NCBI RefSeq assembly: GCF_009193295.2
Contig: NZ_CP059973.1
Coordinates: 2,232,001 to 2,296,000, forward strand
Direction: 5' to 3'
Source: Bacteroides luhongzhouii
GTDB taxonomy: Bacteria > Bacteroidota > Bacteroidia > Bacteroidales > Bacteroidaceae
DNA length: 64,000 bases
Position numbers and translations under genes: made by a program. Below the pieces are notes generated by a model, which was not told the DNA's origin, did no database searches, and saw nothing but the letters and a program-made list of their open reading frames with translations. This document shows positions 29,319 through 39,407 of this stretch, piece after piece. How positions within the stretch are numbered: position 1 is the first letter of the stretch; each line of letters opens with the position of its first letter.

Positions 29319-31256
29319 ATGATTATGAAAATATATAGTTGTTTATTATTGGGAGCCATGTTTCTGCTGGGCGGATGTAGCGATTTGCTTGATATCGATC
29401 CGAAGAATAAAATTCCGGCGGATGAATTGTTCTCCACTCCAGAAGGGGTACAGGCACATATGGCCAATCTGTATGGTCGTTTGCCTATCGAAGATTTTAC
29501 CTATTCACCGAATCGCGGCTTCAATGTGGGAGTCGGTACGGATGTGAATAATGCCGGTTTTATGGCTGCTCATTTTTGTGATGAGGCTATCCATCCGGAG
29601 TACAATGACTTTGGAGAAGAGTGGTTCGATTATTGGGAAGACGGTTATAAACTCATTCGTGATTTAAACAGTCTGTTGGTTACTATTCCTACACTGACCA
29701 GTATTACCGAACAGCAAAAGAATGAGATCAATGCGGAAACTCATTTCCTGAGAGCTTATACCTATTTCGCCTTAGCCAAAAGATACGGTGGGGTACCTAT
29801 CATTAAAGAACCGCAGGAGTATAACGGTAATATCGAAGAACTGCGTGTCCCCAGAAATACGGAGAAAGATACTTGGGACTTTGTTCTGGAAGAATGTGAC
29901 CAGGCAGTATCGCTTTTTGGAGATGCGAATGAGGATGATGTGTTGAGAGCGAACAAATGGGTAGCATTGGCGCTGAAGTCAAGAGCCGCTCTGTATGCTG
30001 CTTCCGTTGCCAAGTTTACTCATCAGCCTTATGTCTCTTTCTCAGGTCCGGCTGTTGACCAGAAGCTGGTAGGTATAGAAGTTATATCGGCCGATCATTA
30101 TTATGATGAATGTATATCAGCCTCACAGGAAATCATGAATAGCGGTAAGTTCGGTCTTTACAAACCTTCCCCCGCTACTCCGGAAGAAGCGACAACCAAC
30201 TATCAGAAGCTATTTGAACAGCCTTTCCAATGCCTGGACGGACTGAAAGAGCCTATCTTCATGAAAGCCTATGCTGCAAATACCATTTTGGCACATAACT
30301 ATGATGTCTGGTTCAGCCCCCGTCAGATGATCCTCGACCCGAATCTCTATCCCGGTCGTATGAATCCGACACTAGATTTTGTCGATTCTTTTGAAGATTA
30401 TACGGATGATGGAACCGGAACACCCAAACCGATCAGCACGCGTGTGGATGGAAATGAAAGTGATTATAATGGATTTAACCTATCCACTCGATACCTGTCT
30501 TTCCCGATAGATAAACCTTACCAGGCATTTGCAGGTCGTGATGCCCGTTTGAATGCGATGGTGTTATTCCCGGGACAGAACTTTGGGAGTACGAAGATCA
30601 TTATCCAGGGTGGCCTGGTAAAAGCTGACGGTTCCGGTTATCATTACAGGACTCAGGCTTCGGAGAAGGGGCAGGATGGTCTGATCTATTATACTTACGG
30701 AGCGGAGAAAAGCACGGAATATTCAGGATTCGATCCGACTTTGGGACACTATACCCGCAGCGGGTTTCTGTTTAAGAAGTTCTTGCAGATAGAAAATCCG
30801 GTTGAGCAGGCATGGAGTAAAGGTACACAGCCTTGGATCGATTTCCGTTATGGGGAAATTCTTCTCAACTATGCAGAAGCCGTTATCGAAAAGACAACCT
30901 CTACTTCTGCTGAAAAACAGGCTGCACAAGACGCTTTGAATGCGATCCGCAAAAGAGCGGCTCACAAAGATGACATTGCATTAACTCAAACGAATGTTCG
31001 CAAAGAACGTTTTGTCGAGCTGGCATTTGAAAACAAGCGCAGATGGGATTTGTCACGTTGGAGAACTTTCCATAAGGAATTTGAAAACCGAGTGAGAAAG
31101 GGACTTGTACCTTTCCTTGACCTGCGGACAAATCCTGCGCATTATGTATTTGTACGTGTCAATCCGTTGGGCATTGAATCAAAGACCTTTGATTATAGCT
31201 GGTATTATAAGAGTATCCCGGGTACGGGGGCTAATGGTCTGGTACAGAATCCTTAA
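29319..31256 (+). CDS. SusD/RagB-family glycan-binding lipoprotein
   Basis: This surface lipoprotein caps the SusC barrel and binds the incoming glycan. It has 645 residues; an alternative ATG at 29325 would remove two. The lipobox is LLGGC with Cys20, followed by SDLLDIDP, typical of SusD. TPR-like helices are seen (NAETHFLRAYTYFALAKRYG), as is the C-terminal SusD domain (KERFVELAFENKRRWDLSRW). At 645 residues it is somewhat longer than the common 500-600. The DUF3823 gene follows in the same operon. Confidence 0.94.
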   Translation: MIMKIYSCLLLGAMFLLGGCSDLLDIDPKNKIPADELFSTPEGVQAHMANLYGRLPIEDFTYSPNRGFNVGVGTDVNNAGFMAAHFCDEAIHPEYNDFGEEWFDYWEDGYKLIRDLNSLLVTIPTLTSITEQQKNEINAETHFLRAYTYFALAKRYGGVPIIKEPQEYNGNIEELRVPRNTEKDTWDFVLEECDQAVSLFGDANEDDVLRANKWVALALKSRAALYAASVAKFTHQPYVSFSGPAVDQKLVGIEVISADHYYDECISASQEIMNSGKFGLYKPSPATPEEATTNYQKLFEQPFQCLDGLKEPIFMKAYAANTILAHNYDVWFSPRQMILDPNLYPGRMNPTLDFVDSFEDYTDDGTGTPKPISTRVDGNESDYNGFNLSTRYLSFPIDKPYQAFAGRDARLNAMVLFPGQNFGSTKIIIQGGLVKADGSGYHYRTQASEKGQDGLIYYTYGAEKSTEYSGFDPTLGHYTRSGFLFKKFLQIENPVEQAWSKGTQPWIDFRYGEILLNYAEAVIEKTTSTSAEKQAAQDALNAIRKRAAHKDDIALTQTNVRKERFVELAFENKRRWDLSRWRTFHKEFENRVRKGLVPFLDLRTNPAHYVFVRVNPLGIESKTFDYSWYYKSIPGTGANGLVQNP

Positions 31257-31284
31257 TTAGTATATTCTAAAATATAGATTAGAT

Positions 31285-31980
31285 ATGAAAAAGCTTCTAT
31301 TTTTATTATGTGTTGTAGTAGCAGGCAGTATGTTTTACTCTTGCGAAAAAGATAATCTCGAAGGGCCGGACGCAATCTTTGCCGGTGAACTGAGAGACCG
31401 GAAGACCGGAGAACTCATTCAACAGGAGATATCGGACGGTTCCCGTGTTTATTTCATCGAACAGGGGTGGGGAGATAATCCTCCTGTTCAGAATATGGTC
31501 GTTAAAAAAGACGGAACGTTTTATAACGGTATGATCTTCTCCGGTAATTATAAAATCATCCTGAATCGTGGGAACTACGTTCCTTTGGATACCCTGGATA
31601 TGAAAATAAAGCCGGGAAAGAATTATCAGGTCTTCGAAGTGAATCCCTATCTGCGGATCATTGAACCGGAAATATCTGTGATCGGAAGAAAGGTAGTGGC
31701 GAAATTCAAACTGGAGCAGGTGACCAGTAACGAGGTCTATCGCATTTCGTTGTTTGCACACTCTCACATTGATGTATCCAACAAGCTGAATATTGTCAAC
31801 CGGACAGAAGAACTGAACCGTTCTATTATCGATGGTGAGGCCTTCGAACTGTCTATCAATCTGGACGACTACACTTCTACGCTGGTTCCGGGCAAGAGTT
31901 ATTATTTCCGGATCGGCGCACAGTCTCACGGAAGCGAGACAAAGTACAATTATTCGGCATCTGTACAGTTGGACATTTAG
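31285..31980 (+). CDS. DUF3823-type lipoprotein
   Basis: This 231-residue lipoprotein has signal peptide LLFLLCVVVAGSMFYSC and Cys20. It begins with a carboxypeptidase-regulatory-like strand set (FAGELRDRKTGELIQQE) and continues as beta-sandwich. The pattern matches what I know as DUF3823, a family almost always found directly after SusD in mannan and host-glycan loci. It probably sits on the surface as a glycan-binding or SusCD-associated protein. No catalytic motif is evident. Confidence 0.75.
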   Translation: MKKLLFLLCVVVAGSMFYSCEKDNLEGPDAIFAGELRDRKTGELIQQEISDGSRVYFIEQGWGDNPPVQNMVVKKDGTFYNGMIFSGNYKIILNRGNYVPLDTLDMKIKPGKNYQVFEVNPYLRIIEPEISVIGRKVVAKFKLEQVTSNEVYRISLFAHSHIDVSNKLNIVNRTEELNRSIIDGEAFELSINLDDYTSTLVPGKSYYFRIGAQSHGSETKYNYSASVQLDI

Positions 31981-31998
31981 CATAAAAACGGAAAAGCC

Positions 31999-33906
31999 AT
32001 GAGAAAATATTTACAGTTGGTATTCCTTGCGGTCTCTGTCTTTTGTTCAGAGATATTGTTGGCAGAATCTCGTGATCCGGTCCGGATACTGGATTTGAGG
32101 ACGCTCAATGAACTTGATCTGAAAGAACAGGAGAAGGCGGAGCAACTATGGGACATTATGCATACGACAGCTACCTTGCAAGGCATTGTGAATCGGAATA
32201 GTCCGCGATTGTACATTCGCTATGTCAAGAACGGGCAGGGAGAGAATGTCGATGATTATTGGTGGAATAAATACCGTCAGGAAGGACAGTGGCTGGCGGG
32301 ACGTGATACGGTAGCTTACACCGAACTGTCGGATGTCGTGACCGTTTTCAGAAAAGAAATACGCGGAGTGGTTGTTTATGACTCAAAAGTAGCATCTACC
32401 AGTAATATTGCTTCATCTGTGGCGGGAATCGAGAATCTGATAGCTGTGCGCTATGACATTTCTCCCAATAGTCTCTATACCCGTTTGGTGCTGCAAGGAC
32501 CGAAGCTGGCTGTGAAATGCTGGCTGGTGAACAAAGATGGTTCTTCTCTTTTCACGGGCAAAGGAAAGATTGCCGGAACCGGTCAACCTTCGACAGGATC
32601 TCTGAAAATCGATCCCTATGTATGGTTTATAGAGAAATACCTGAAGAAAGGATTATGCAATACGGAGTACGCTGCTTATTACATCGACCAGTTCTGGCGT
32701 ACCGATCCTACCCGGACGGTAACGAACCATCACCAGTTGACCAATCATGACTTTTTTGTCAGCAAGAAAGCTTTCTTCTTTGACCTTTCTCCTTGGGGAG
32801 ACGAGCCGGCGACAGATGATCCGACACAAAAAGAAGGATTGGACTTGCAGATACTGGAAACTTTTCTGCAAGAAGCCTATAAGCAAAATAAAGGAAAGAA
32901 ATTCTGCTATGTCGGAGGTTTCCCGAGCTGGATTTATAAATATACGCAGCATGCCGGTGGAAAGCATGAAGATGTAGCTACCGAGTGGGAATTTTCTCGT
33001 ATTATCAGTGCTTATAACGCCTTTAAGGATGCCGATGCCATCGGACTGGGAGCATTGGCTAACTCCTCCTTCTGGCAGCATTTTCCTCTTCAGGAAAAGT
33101 ATCCCCAAAAGTGGGTGACACATCAGGAACTTATGGACAGAGGCTATCTGAACAGTGACGGAACAATCAACTTCCAGGGACGGAATTTTATCCTCTTCTA
33201 TGTAGGCGATTATGATTCCTCCTCCTGGATTGCTCAGACTACCCCTTTCCTGTGGGACGAACCCAGCCGGGGAGAAGTGCCTTTGATGTGGTCTGTCAGT
33301 CCTGTACTTGCAGAACGCGTTCCGATGGTGATGCATAATTATCGGGTGACGGCTACTCCGAATGATTATTTTGCCGCTGCCGACAATGGTGCCGGATATT
33401 TAATGCCGGGTATGTTGCAAGCGCCCCGGCCGGTGTCCGGATTGAAAAGTGGATTGAGTGCATGGGCAAAGCATTGCAGCAAGTATTATCAGAAGTGGGG
33501 ATTGACCATTACAGGATTTGTGATCGACGGCGAAGCCCCCGGACTGGATTCAGACGGATTGGACTGTTACGCATCGTTCAGTCCGAATGGAATAGTTCCG
33601 CAGAAGATGCCTTTGACATTGCTGCACAATGATATGCCGGTGATCCGGGCAGATTATGATATTGTAGATCATGATTACCGCAAGGCAACGGATGTGATTG
33701 TGGAAAGAGTAGAGAAACGTCCGGTTCCTTTCCATTGGTTCAGAGCCATATTGAAATCACCTTCCTGGTATAAAGGGATTTGTGATGAATTGAAACAGCG
33801 GCATACGAATATTGAATTGCTGGATGCACCGACATTTTTTGAACTCTATCGTATCTATCTGAAGCAACATCCGGATGCTGCTGCCGGAAAGATAACGATG
33901 AACTAA
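31999..33906 (+). CDS. GxGYxYP-family protein (putative glycoside hydrolase), copy 1
   Basis: This 635-residue protein has a type I signal peptide (FLAVSVFCSEILLAES), so it is probably periplasmic and soluble. Residues 25-300 match the GxGYxYP N-terminal type (ILDLRTLNELDLKEQ, HTTATLQGIVNRNSPRLYI). The C-terminal part carries the family motif in altered form, DNGAGYLMPG, near residue 475, followed by an acidic stretch GFVIDGEAPGLDSDG. The family is found in PULs and is suspected to be enzymatic, but I know of no proven reaction. A second member lies two genes downstream. Confidence 0.75.
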   Translation: MRKYLQLVFLAVSVFCSEILLAESRDPVRILDLRTLNELDLKEQEKAEQLWDIMHTTATLQGIVNRNSPRLYIRYVKNGQGENVDDYWWNKYRQEGQWLAGRDTVAYTELSDVVTVFRKEIRGVVVYDSKVASTSNIASSVAGIENLIAVRYDISPNSLYTRLVLQGPKLAVKCWLVNKDGSSLFTGKGKIAGTGQPSTGSLKIDPYVWFIEKYLKKGLCNTEYAAYYIDQFWRTDPTRTVTNHHQLTNHDFFVSKKAFFFDLSPWGDEPATDDPTQKEGLDLQILETFLQEAYKQNKGKKFCYVGGFPSWIYKYTQHAGGKHEDVATEWEFSRIISAYNAFKDADAIGLGALANSSFWQHFPLQEKYPQKWVTHQELMDRGYLNSDGTINFQGRNFILFYVGDYDSSSWIAQTTPFLWDEPSRGEVPLMWSVSPVLAERVPMVMHNYRVTATPNDYFAAADNGAGYLMPGMLQAPRPVSGLKSGLSAWAKHCSKYYQKWGLTITGFVIDGEAPGLDSDGLDCYASFSPNGIVPQKMPLTLLHNDMPVIRADYDIVDHDYRKATDVIVERVEKRPVPFHWFRAILKSPSWYKGICDELKQRHTNIELLDAPTFFELYRIYLKQHPDAAAGKITMN

Positions 33907-33937
33907 CTAAATTAATGAACAGACATATTCATATAGA

Positions 33938-36205
33938 ATGATGATGAACAGATTGAATATAAAAAGAACAGTCGGCTCCTGTTTGATGGCGATGGCGTTT
34001 TTTTCGTGTACCCATACGGATCAGACGCCCGTGAAGGACTTTGTCGATTATGTAAATCCATATATTGGCAATATCAGCCATCTGCTGGTGCCTACTTACC
34101 CAACCGTACATCTGCCGAACTCGATGCTCAGAGTCTATCCGGAAAGGGAAGACTATACATCGGACAGGGTAAACGGCCTTCCGGTGGTGGTGACCAGTCA
34201 TAGAGGCAGCTCGGCTTTTAACCTGAGTCCGGTGCAGGGAGAGGTATCCCGACCGATTGTATCTTATTCCTATGATTTGGAGAAGATTACCCCCTATAGT
34301 TATTCCGTATACCTGGATGAGGCTGATATACAGGTTGAGTATGCTCCTTCACATCAGGCCGGTATTTATCATATCTGTTTTGGGACGGAAGGTGATAATG
34401 CTCTGGTGGTAAATACGAAAAACGGAAAGCTGGTCGCTGAAGAAAAAGGAGTCAGTGGCTATCAGATTATTGACAACACTTCTACCAAAATCTATCTGTA
34501 TCTCGAAACTAGTCAGCCACCTTTACGCAAAGGAGTACTGGCAGATGGAAAAGTTGATATGGAAAGTAAGGAAGGCAGTGCCATCGCTTTGTTTTATGGA
34601 AGCGAGAAGAACCTGAATCTACGTTATGGAATTTCCTTTATCAGCGCCGAGCAGGCAAAGAAGAATCTGCAACGTGACATCACCACCTATGATGTAAAGG
34701 CAATGGCGGATGTTGGACGCAGAATATGGAACGAGACATTGGGCAAGATTGTGATAGAAGGCGGTTCGGAAGACGAAAAAGAAATCTTCTACACTTCCCT
34801 TTATCGTACCTATGAACGCATGATCAATCTTTCGGAAGACGGGAAGTATTACAGTGCTTTCGATGGCAAGATTCATGAAGATGGCGGAATACCTTTTTAT
34901 ACAGATGACTGGATATGGGATACTTACCGGGCTACACATCCGTTGCGTATCTTGATAGAACCGCAGAAGGAACTCGATATGATTCGTTCATATATCCGGA
35001 TGGCGGAACAGTCGGACAGAAGATGGATGCCTACCTTCCCCGAGGTGACTGGAGACAGCCACCGGATGAATGGCAATCATGCAGTGGCAGTTATTTGGGA
35101 TGCTTATTGCAAAGGATTGAAAGACTTTGATCTGGAGGCTGCTTATGAAGCCTGCAAGGGAGCGATCACAGAGAAAACATTGTTGCCTTGGCTGAGATGT
35201 CCGTTGACGGAGCTCGATGAGTTCTATCAGGAAAAAGGATTTTTTCCTGCACTGAACCCTGGCGAAGAAGAGACTTGCAAGGCTGTTCATTCGTTTGAGA
35301 GGCGGCAAGCGGTTGCGGTTATGTTGGGTAACTGTTACGATAATTGGTGTCTGGCGCAGATAGCCAAGACATTAAACAAGACCGATGACTATAAGAAGTT
35401 TATGCGGATGTCTTATACGTACCGGAATGTTTATAATGCGGAAACGGGTTTCTTCCATCCCAAGAACAAGGACGGAAAGTTTATCGAACCGTTTGACTAT
35501 CGTTATTCGGGAGGACAGGGGGCACGTGACTATTATGGTGAAAACAACGGTTGGATCTATCGTTGGGATGTGCAGCACAATCCGGCGGATTTGATTGTCT
35601 TGATGGGTGGACAGGCTTCATTTATCGAGAGATTGAATCAGACATTCAATGAACCGTTGGGACGAAGCAAGTTTGATTTCTATCATCAGTTGCCGGACCA
35701 TACCGGTAATGTCGGCCAGTTCTCTATGGCAAATGAGCCTTGTCTGCATATTCCTTATTTGTATAACTATGCCGGTCAGCCGTGGATGACACAGAAAAGG
35801 ATTCGCGTTTTGCTGAACCAGTGGTTCCGTAATGACTTGATGGGCGTCCCCGGTGATGAAGACGGAGGTGGAATGACCGCATTTGTGGTATTCTCCATGA
35901 TGGGCTTTTATCCGGTAACTCCCGGTTCTCCAACCTATAATATCGGCAGTCCGGTATTCCAATCCGCAAAGATGGAGGTAGGTGACGGACATTTTTTCGA
36001 GATCATAGCGGAGAATTATGCACCGGACCATAAGTACATCCAGTCGGCTACCTTGAATGGAAAGCCGTGGAATAAGCCGTGGTTCAGCCAGTCGGATATT
36101 CAAAACGGCGGACGTTTGGTTTTGCAGATGGGAGATAAGCCCAATAGGAAGTGGGGAACAGCTTCGGACGCCGTGCCGCCTTCTTCAGAGAGTTTGCCGG
36201 AATAA
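33938..36205 (+). CDS. GH92 family alpha-mannosidase
   Basis: This is a calcium-dependent exo-alpha-mannosidase that removes terminal mannose with inversion. It is a 755-residue lipoprotein, lipobox AFFSC with Cys24, and the residues after Cys are not acidic, which favours a periplasmic location. The family start VNPYIGN is present. Typical core blocks are IWDTYRATHPL, GNCYDNWCLA, NEPCLHIPYLYNYAGQPW and GDEDGGGMTAFVVFSMMGFYPV. The last contains the acidic cluster where GH92 enzymes hold their general base. Linkage specificity (1,2, 1,3 or others) cannot be read from the sequence. Confidence 0.93.
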   Translation: MMMNRLNIKRTVGSCLMAMAFFSCTHTDQTPVKDFVDYVNPYIGNISHLLVPTYPTVHLPNSMLRVYPEREDYTSDRVNGLPVVVTSHRGSSAFNLSPVQGEVSRPIVSYSYDLEKITPYSYSVYLDEADIQVEYAPSHQAGIYHICFGTEGDNALVVNTKNGKLVAEEKGVSGYQIIDNTSTKIYLYLETSQPPLRKGVLADGKVDMESKEGSAIALFYGSEKNLNLRYGISFISAEQAKKNLQRDITTYDVKAMADVGRRIWNETLGKIVIEGGSEDEKEIFYTSLYRTYERMINLSEDGKYYSAFDGKIHEDGGIPFYTDDWIWDTYRATHPLRILIEPQKELDMIRSYIRMAEQSDRRWMPTFPEVTGDSHRMNGNHAVAVIWDAYCKGLKDFDLEAAYEACKGAITEKTLLPWLRCPLTELDEFYQEKGFFPALNPGEEETCKAVHSFERRQAVAVMLGNCYDNWCLAQIAKTLNKTDDYKKFMRMSYTYRNVYNAETGFFHPKNKDGKFIEPFDYRYSGGQGARDYYGENNGWIYRWDVQHNPADLIVLMGGQASFIERLNQTFNEPLGRSKFDFYHQLPDHTGNVGQFSMANEPCLHIPYLYNYAGQPWMTQKRIRVLLNQWFRNDLMGVPGDEDGGGMTAFVVFSMMGFYPVTPGSPTYNIGSPVFQSAKMEVGDGHFFEIIAENYAPDHKYIQSATLNGKPWNKPWFSQSDIQNGGRLVLQMGDKPNRKWGTASDAVPPSSESLPE

Positions 36206-36240
36206 AGTCATAATAATATTAAAATCTAAAATATAACACA

Positions 36241-38217
36241 ATGAAAAAGATGATTGTACTCACCAGTCTATGGTCGTTTTTATTTATCTTTTCCTTTTCA
36301 ATGTTCGGTTGCAGCGAGGATGACGATGAATTTGGCACAACGACCGAAAGAGGAAATGAAGTCCGTACTCCCCGTGTGGAGGAGATCAATGGAAAAGCAG
36401 TGGTCACCTGGATTGATCCTTATATTACGGATATCAAGGAGGTGCAGGTAAAAGATTTGCAGACTAATGAGCAGCAGACGGTTGCCAAAGGAGTGCAGAG
36501 CGCAGAATTTGCGATTACGGACAATAGCCTGTTGTCCTACCGATATGAAATGAAAGTTGTCAGAACGACCGGAGAGGTGTCTGCCGGAGTGACTGCCCGT
36601 TTGGTGAAGAACTGGGCACAAAAGTTGCATCCTTTGATGGATTATCATAGTGATGCGACTCCTCAAAGTGGTATGTTCTTTAAGAATCAGCCGGTGGCGA
36701 AAGTGAATGTGTTCGATATTCGTGATGACGAAAATATATCGAAGCTGACTACCGCTGTTATGCAGGGAGTGATTAACCAGGAACAGGCACTGACTTATCT
36801 GATTTGGTTACAGCAGGATTTGACACAGCTGGATGATGCTGAAGTGCAGTATGAAATGCAGCCTTTGGCGAATACTTCCCGCAACAGAGGTTTTGCGGCA
36901 TTATATAATATGTACAAGGACCGCTTCAACTGCCTGGTAGTCTGGGATGAGAATCAGCCTTGGTCATGGAGTATGGCACAGATGATTTCATCGCAGGAGA
37001 AAGGCATTCCGGTTACGGAATCCATGAGAAAGTTCATAGAGGACGAGCTGGGAACAGGAGATCTGGAAATAAGGGATATACGTAACCAATGGTCGTCAAA
37101 GGCAGAAGCTTATGGCTGGGCGATAGCGCACTATGCCGGCAAATGCCATCCGAAGCTAACCTTCTCCGGTGGATTGAGGAGTGACTATAAAGATAATCCG
37201 TGGAGAATGTACGATTACGTAGCTGCTTCTAAAGGCTTTGTCTTCTGGTTAGACGACTCTAATGGAGATGACAAACAGATCATGGATAATATCTTCAATA
37301 GCGGATCTTATCCGGTAGGTTCCTCGGTATTTGGTTATGGAATGAATGCCAATGGCGACGAACTGAACAAGATTACCAACATTCATAATGCAGGATTTGT
37401 GGTGAGTGACTATTATGCGAATGGCAGCTACTGGTGCAGTTTCCCAAGCAAAGCCTTCCAGCAGCGTAAAGGGATAGCCGGAGAAGTGAAGTCGGGTAAG
37501 ATATACGTCGCTATCAGTCTGAGTGACGGAGACAATGTTCAGTTCGATGCAAATTCTCTTTATCAGATATTCAAGGAAGGAAAGCGTAGAGGCGAAGTCC
37601 CGGTAGGAGTGACTTTGGCGGCAGGCTTACAGGAATTAAATCCGAAGTTGCTTGAATTCTACTATAAGAATATGACTTCGAACGATGAGTTGACGGCAGG
37701 ACCTTCCGGTTTCCAGTTTATCTATGGGGATTATTATGCGCAGAGCGGTAAGTATGCAGAATGGCTGGAAATGAACAAGAAGTGGTTATCCACTGCCGGT
37801 TTCCACACGGCGCATCTTTGGAATACAGACGAGCAGATGTATTTCGAACAATACATGAAGAGCAAGGCTGTCGATGCGATCATGGACGGATCTAACCGGA
37901 CGCATACCACAGGTTCATCCTACAAATTGGTAGATGGTGTGGTGCGTATCGATCAGGGGACTATGTGCCGCAATAATGGAGACGTATACCGTGATCTGAT
38001 GTCTGTATCTCCCAGCCCGCGGCGTCCTTTATTCCGGCATGTATATCTGTTGACCAACTATTACGGATTTGAAGGAAATAAAGTGGTGGTGTACGAGAGA
38101 CTGATCAAGGAACTCGAACGGGTTGAACAGGACTGCCCGGATACGTATGAATTTATGCTCCCGATGGATTTGGCCGCTTCTATCAGGAAGTACATAGAAG
38201 AAGGCGGTATTTATTAA
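36241..38217 (+). CDS. GxGYxYP-family lipoprotein, copy 2
   Basis: This 658-residue lipoprotein has lipobox SMFGC followed by SEDDDEF, an acidic surface-export signal. A fibronectin-like stretch (residues about 40-115, VEEINGKAVVTWIDPYI) precedes the GxGYxYP region (NVFDIRDDENISKLTTAVMQ). The family motif is degenerate: GPSGFQFIYGD near residue 490. Acidic and aromatic blocks that could be catalytic include ISLSDGDNVQFD and HLWNTDEQMYFEQY. It differs from copy 1 in anchoring, so one protein may act at the surface and the other in the periplasm. Confidence 0.72.
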   Translation: MKKMIVLTSLWSFLFIFSFSMFGCSEDDDEFGTTTERGNEVRTPRVEEINGKAVVTWIDPYITDIKEVQVKDLQTNEQQTVAKGVQSAEFAITDNSLLSYRYEMKVVRTTGEVSAGVTARLVKNWAQKLHPLMDYHSDATPQSGMFFKNQPVAKVNVFDIRDDENISKLTTAVMQGVINQEQALTYLIWLQQDLTQLDDAEVQYEMQPLANTSRNRGFAALYNMYKDRFNCLVVWDENQPWSWSMAQMISSQEKGIPVTESMRKFIEDELGTGDLEIRDIRNQWSSKAEAYGWAIAHYAGKCHPKLTFSGGLRSDYKDNPWRMYDYVAASKGFVFWLDDSNGDDKQIMDNIFNSGSYPVGSSVFGYGMNANGDELNKITNIHNAGFVVSDYYANGSYWCSFPSKAFQQRKGIAGEVKSGKIYVAISLSDGDNVQFDANSLYQIFKEGKRRGEVPVGVTLAAGLQELNPKLLEFYYKNMTSNDELTAGPSGFQFIYGDYYAQSGKYAEWLEMNKKWLSTAGFHTAHLWNTDEQMYFEQYMKSKAVDAIMDGSNRTHTTGSSYKLVDGVVRIDQGTMCRNNGDVYRDLMSVSPSPRRPLFRHVYLLTNYYGFEGNKVVVYERLIKELERVEQDCPDTYEFMLPMDLAASIRKYIEEGGIY

Positions 38218-38250
38218 AGGAATTATAAACGAATCTAAAACAAGTGAGAT

Positions 38251-39381
38251 ATGAAAAATAGATATAGTATCCGGTTACTGGTTATAGCCTTTCTTTCGGT
38301 TTTCGCTATGGGTATCTGCTACTCATGTTCGGATGATGACGGAGAAGGGGTGAAGGTATATGAGTATCGTGAACAGATAGGCAGGAAGATAAAAGTGTTG
38401 ACCGACCTGCAGGCCGAATCCCAGTTCGGACTTCGGGAAGGAATGTATCCTGAAACAAGCCGGACGATTCTGGAAGATGCGATAGCCAAGCTGAAAGATT
38501 TCCTTCAGACGATAAAAGAAGCGGGAGTGGCGGAAGCTCAGATTCCCGAAGAGACAGCCAGACTACTGAAAGAATCGGACGAAAAGATAGCCGAGTTTAA
38601 GGCGACTGTCCGGACGGAAGACTTACTGGTTCCGGCAGAGCTGGAAGTAAGCGGGAAGAATGGCGGATATATTGACTTTGGCGCTCATCCGGAATATTCC
38701 ACATTCGGTGAAGTTGGCAAGCAGGCGTTTACTGTTGAGTTTTGGGTAAAGCTGAAGGATGTAGAAGGCTTCTTCTATCTGATTTCTACCTTTACGGATG
38801 ATGATACGAACAATCACGAGCGCAAAGGCTGGTGCGTGAATAGCTATAACTATGGTGGCAACAACATGCGTATGACATACGGAATGGGCTTTAATGACCT
38901 GATGGAACCTGCCTTCGGATTTAGCACCGTTAATGAGTGGGTACACCTGGCTGTGGTGACGGATGAAACCGGAGTAGACGGCGAGATGAATGGAGGCAGA
39001 CCTGTCATGACCAAAATGTATATGAACGGTGAACTGAAACTTTCGACCACTTCTCATCAGGATGCTTCCAAACCGTACGCTTCTAACGACAGCAATGTCC
39101 CGATGGTGGCATTTGGCGGTATGAGTGCCACAGGCAACCGTATCAGTGATAAGGGGGCTAACGGAAGTATGAAACACCTCCATATCTGGCGTGCCGCCAA
39201 GACACAAGATGAAATCCGCCGGGTGATGGAGCATCCGGAGAATGTGACGGGCGAAGAGGACGATCTGGTTTGCGGATGGACTTTCGCGAAGATGGCGCTT
39301 GACGACCAAGAGATTAAAGACCTGACCGGAAAGTATACGGCAAAGCTGATCGGAGATTATAAGTGGATTGAATTAGAATGA
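38251..39381 (+). CDS. LamG-domain surface lipoprotein, copy 1
   Basis: This 376-residue lipoprotein has Cys26 in YSC followed by SDDDGEG, an acidic surface-export signal. Residues about 30-125 are a helical N-terminal domain, probably DUF4972. Residues 130-376 form a concanavalin-like LamG sandwich (GGYIDFGAHPEYS, FTVEFWVKL, HLHIWRAAKTQDEIRR). It probably binds mannan at the cell surface. The next gene is a close paralogue and overlaps it by ATGA if its longer start is used. Confidence 0.8.
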   Translation: MKNRYSIRLLVIAFLSVFAMGICYSCSDDDGEGVKVYEYREQIGRKIKVLTDLQAESQFGLREGMYPETSRTILEDAIAKLKDFLQTIKEAGVAEAQIPEETARLLKESDEKIAEFKATVRTEDLLVPAELEVSGKNGGYIDFGAHPEYSTFGEVGKQAFTVEFWVKLKDVEGFFYLISTFTDDDTNNHERKGWCVNSYNYGGNNMRMTYGMGFNDLMEPAFGFSTVNEWVHLAVVTDETGVDGEMNGGRPVMTKMYMNGELKLSTTSHQDASKPYASNDSNVPMVAFGGMSATGNRISDKGANGSMKHLHIWRAAKTQDEIRRVMEHPENVTGEEDDLVCGWTFAKMALDDQEIKDLTGKYTAKLIGDYKWIELE

Positions 39382-39407
39382 TACGAAACAGAAAATACAG
39401 GATAGAT

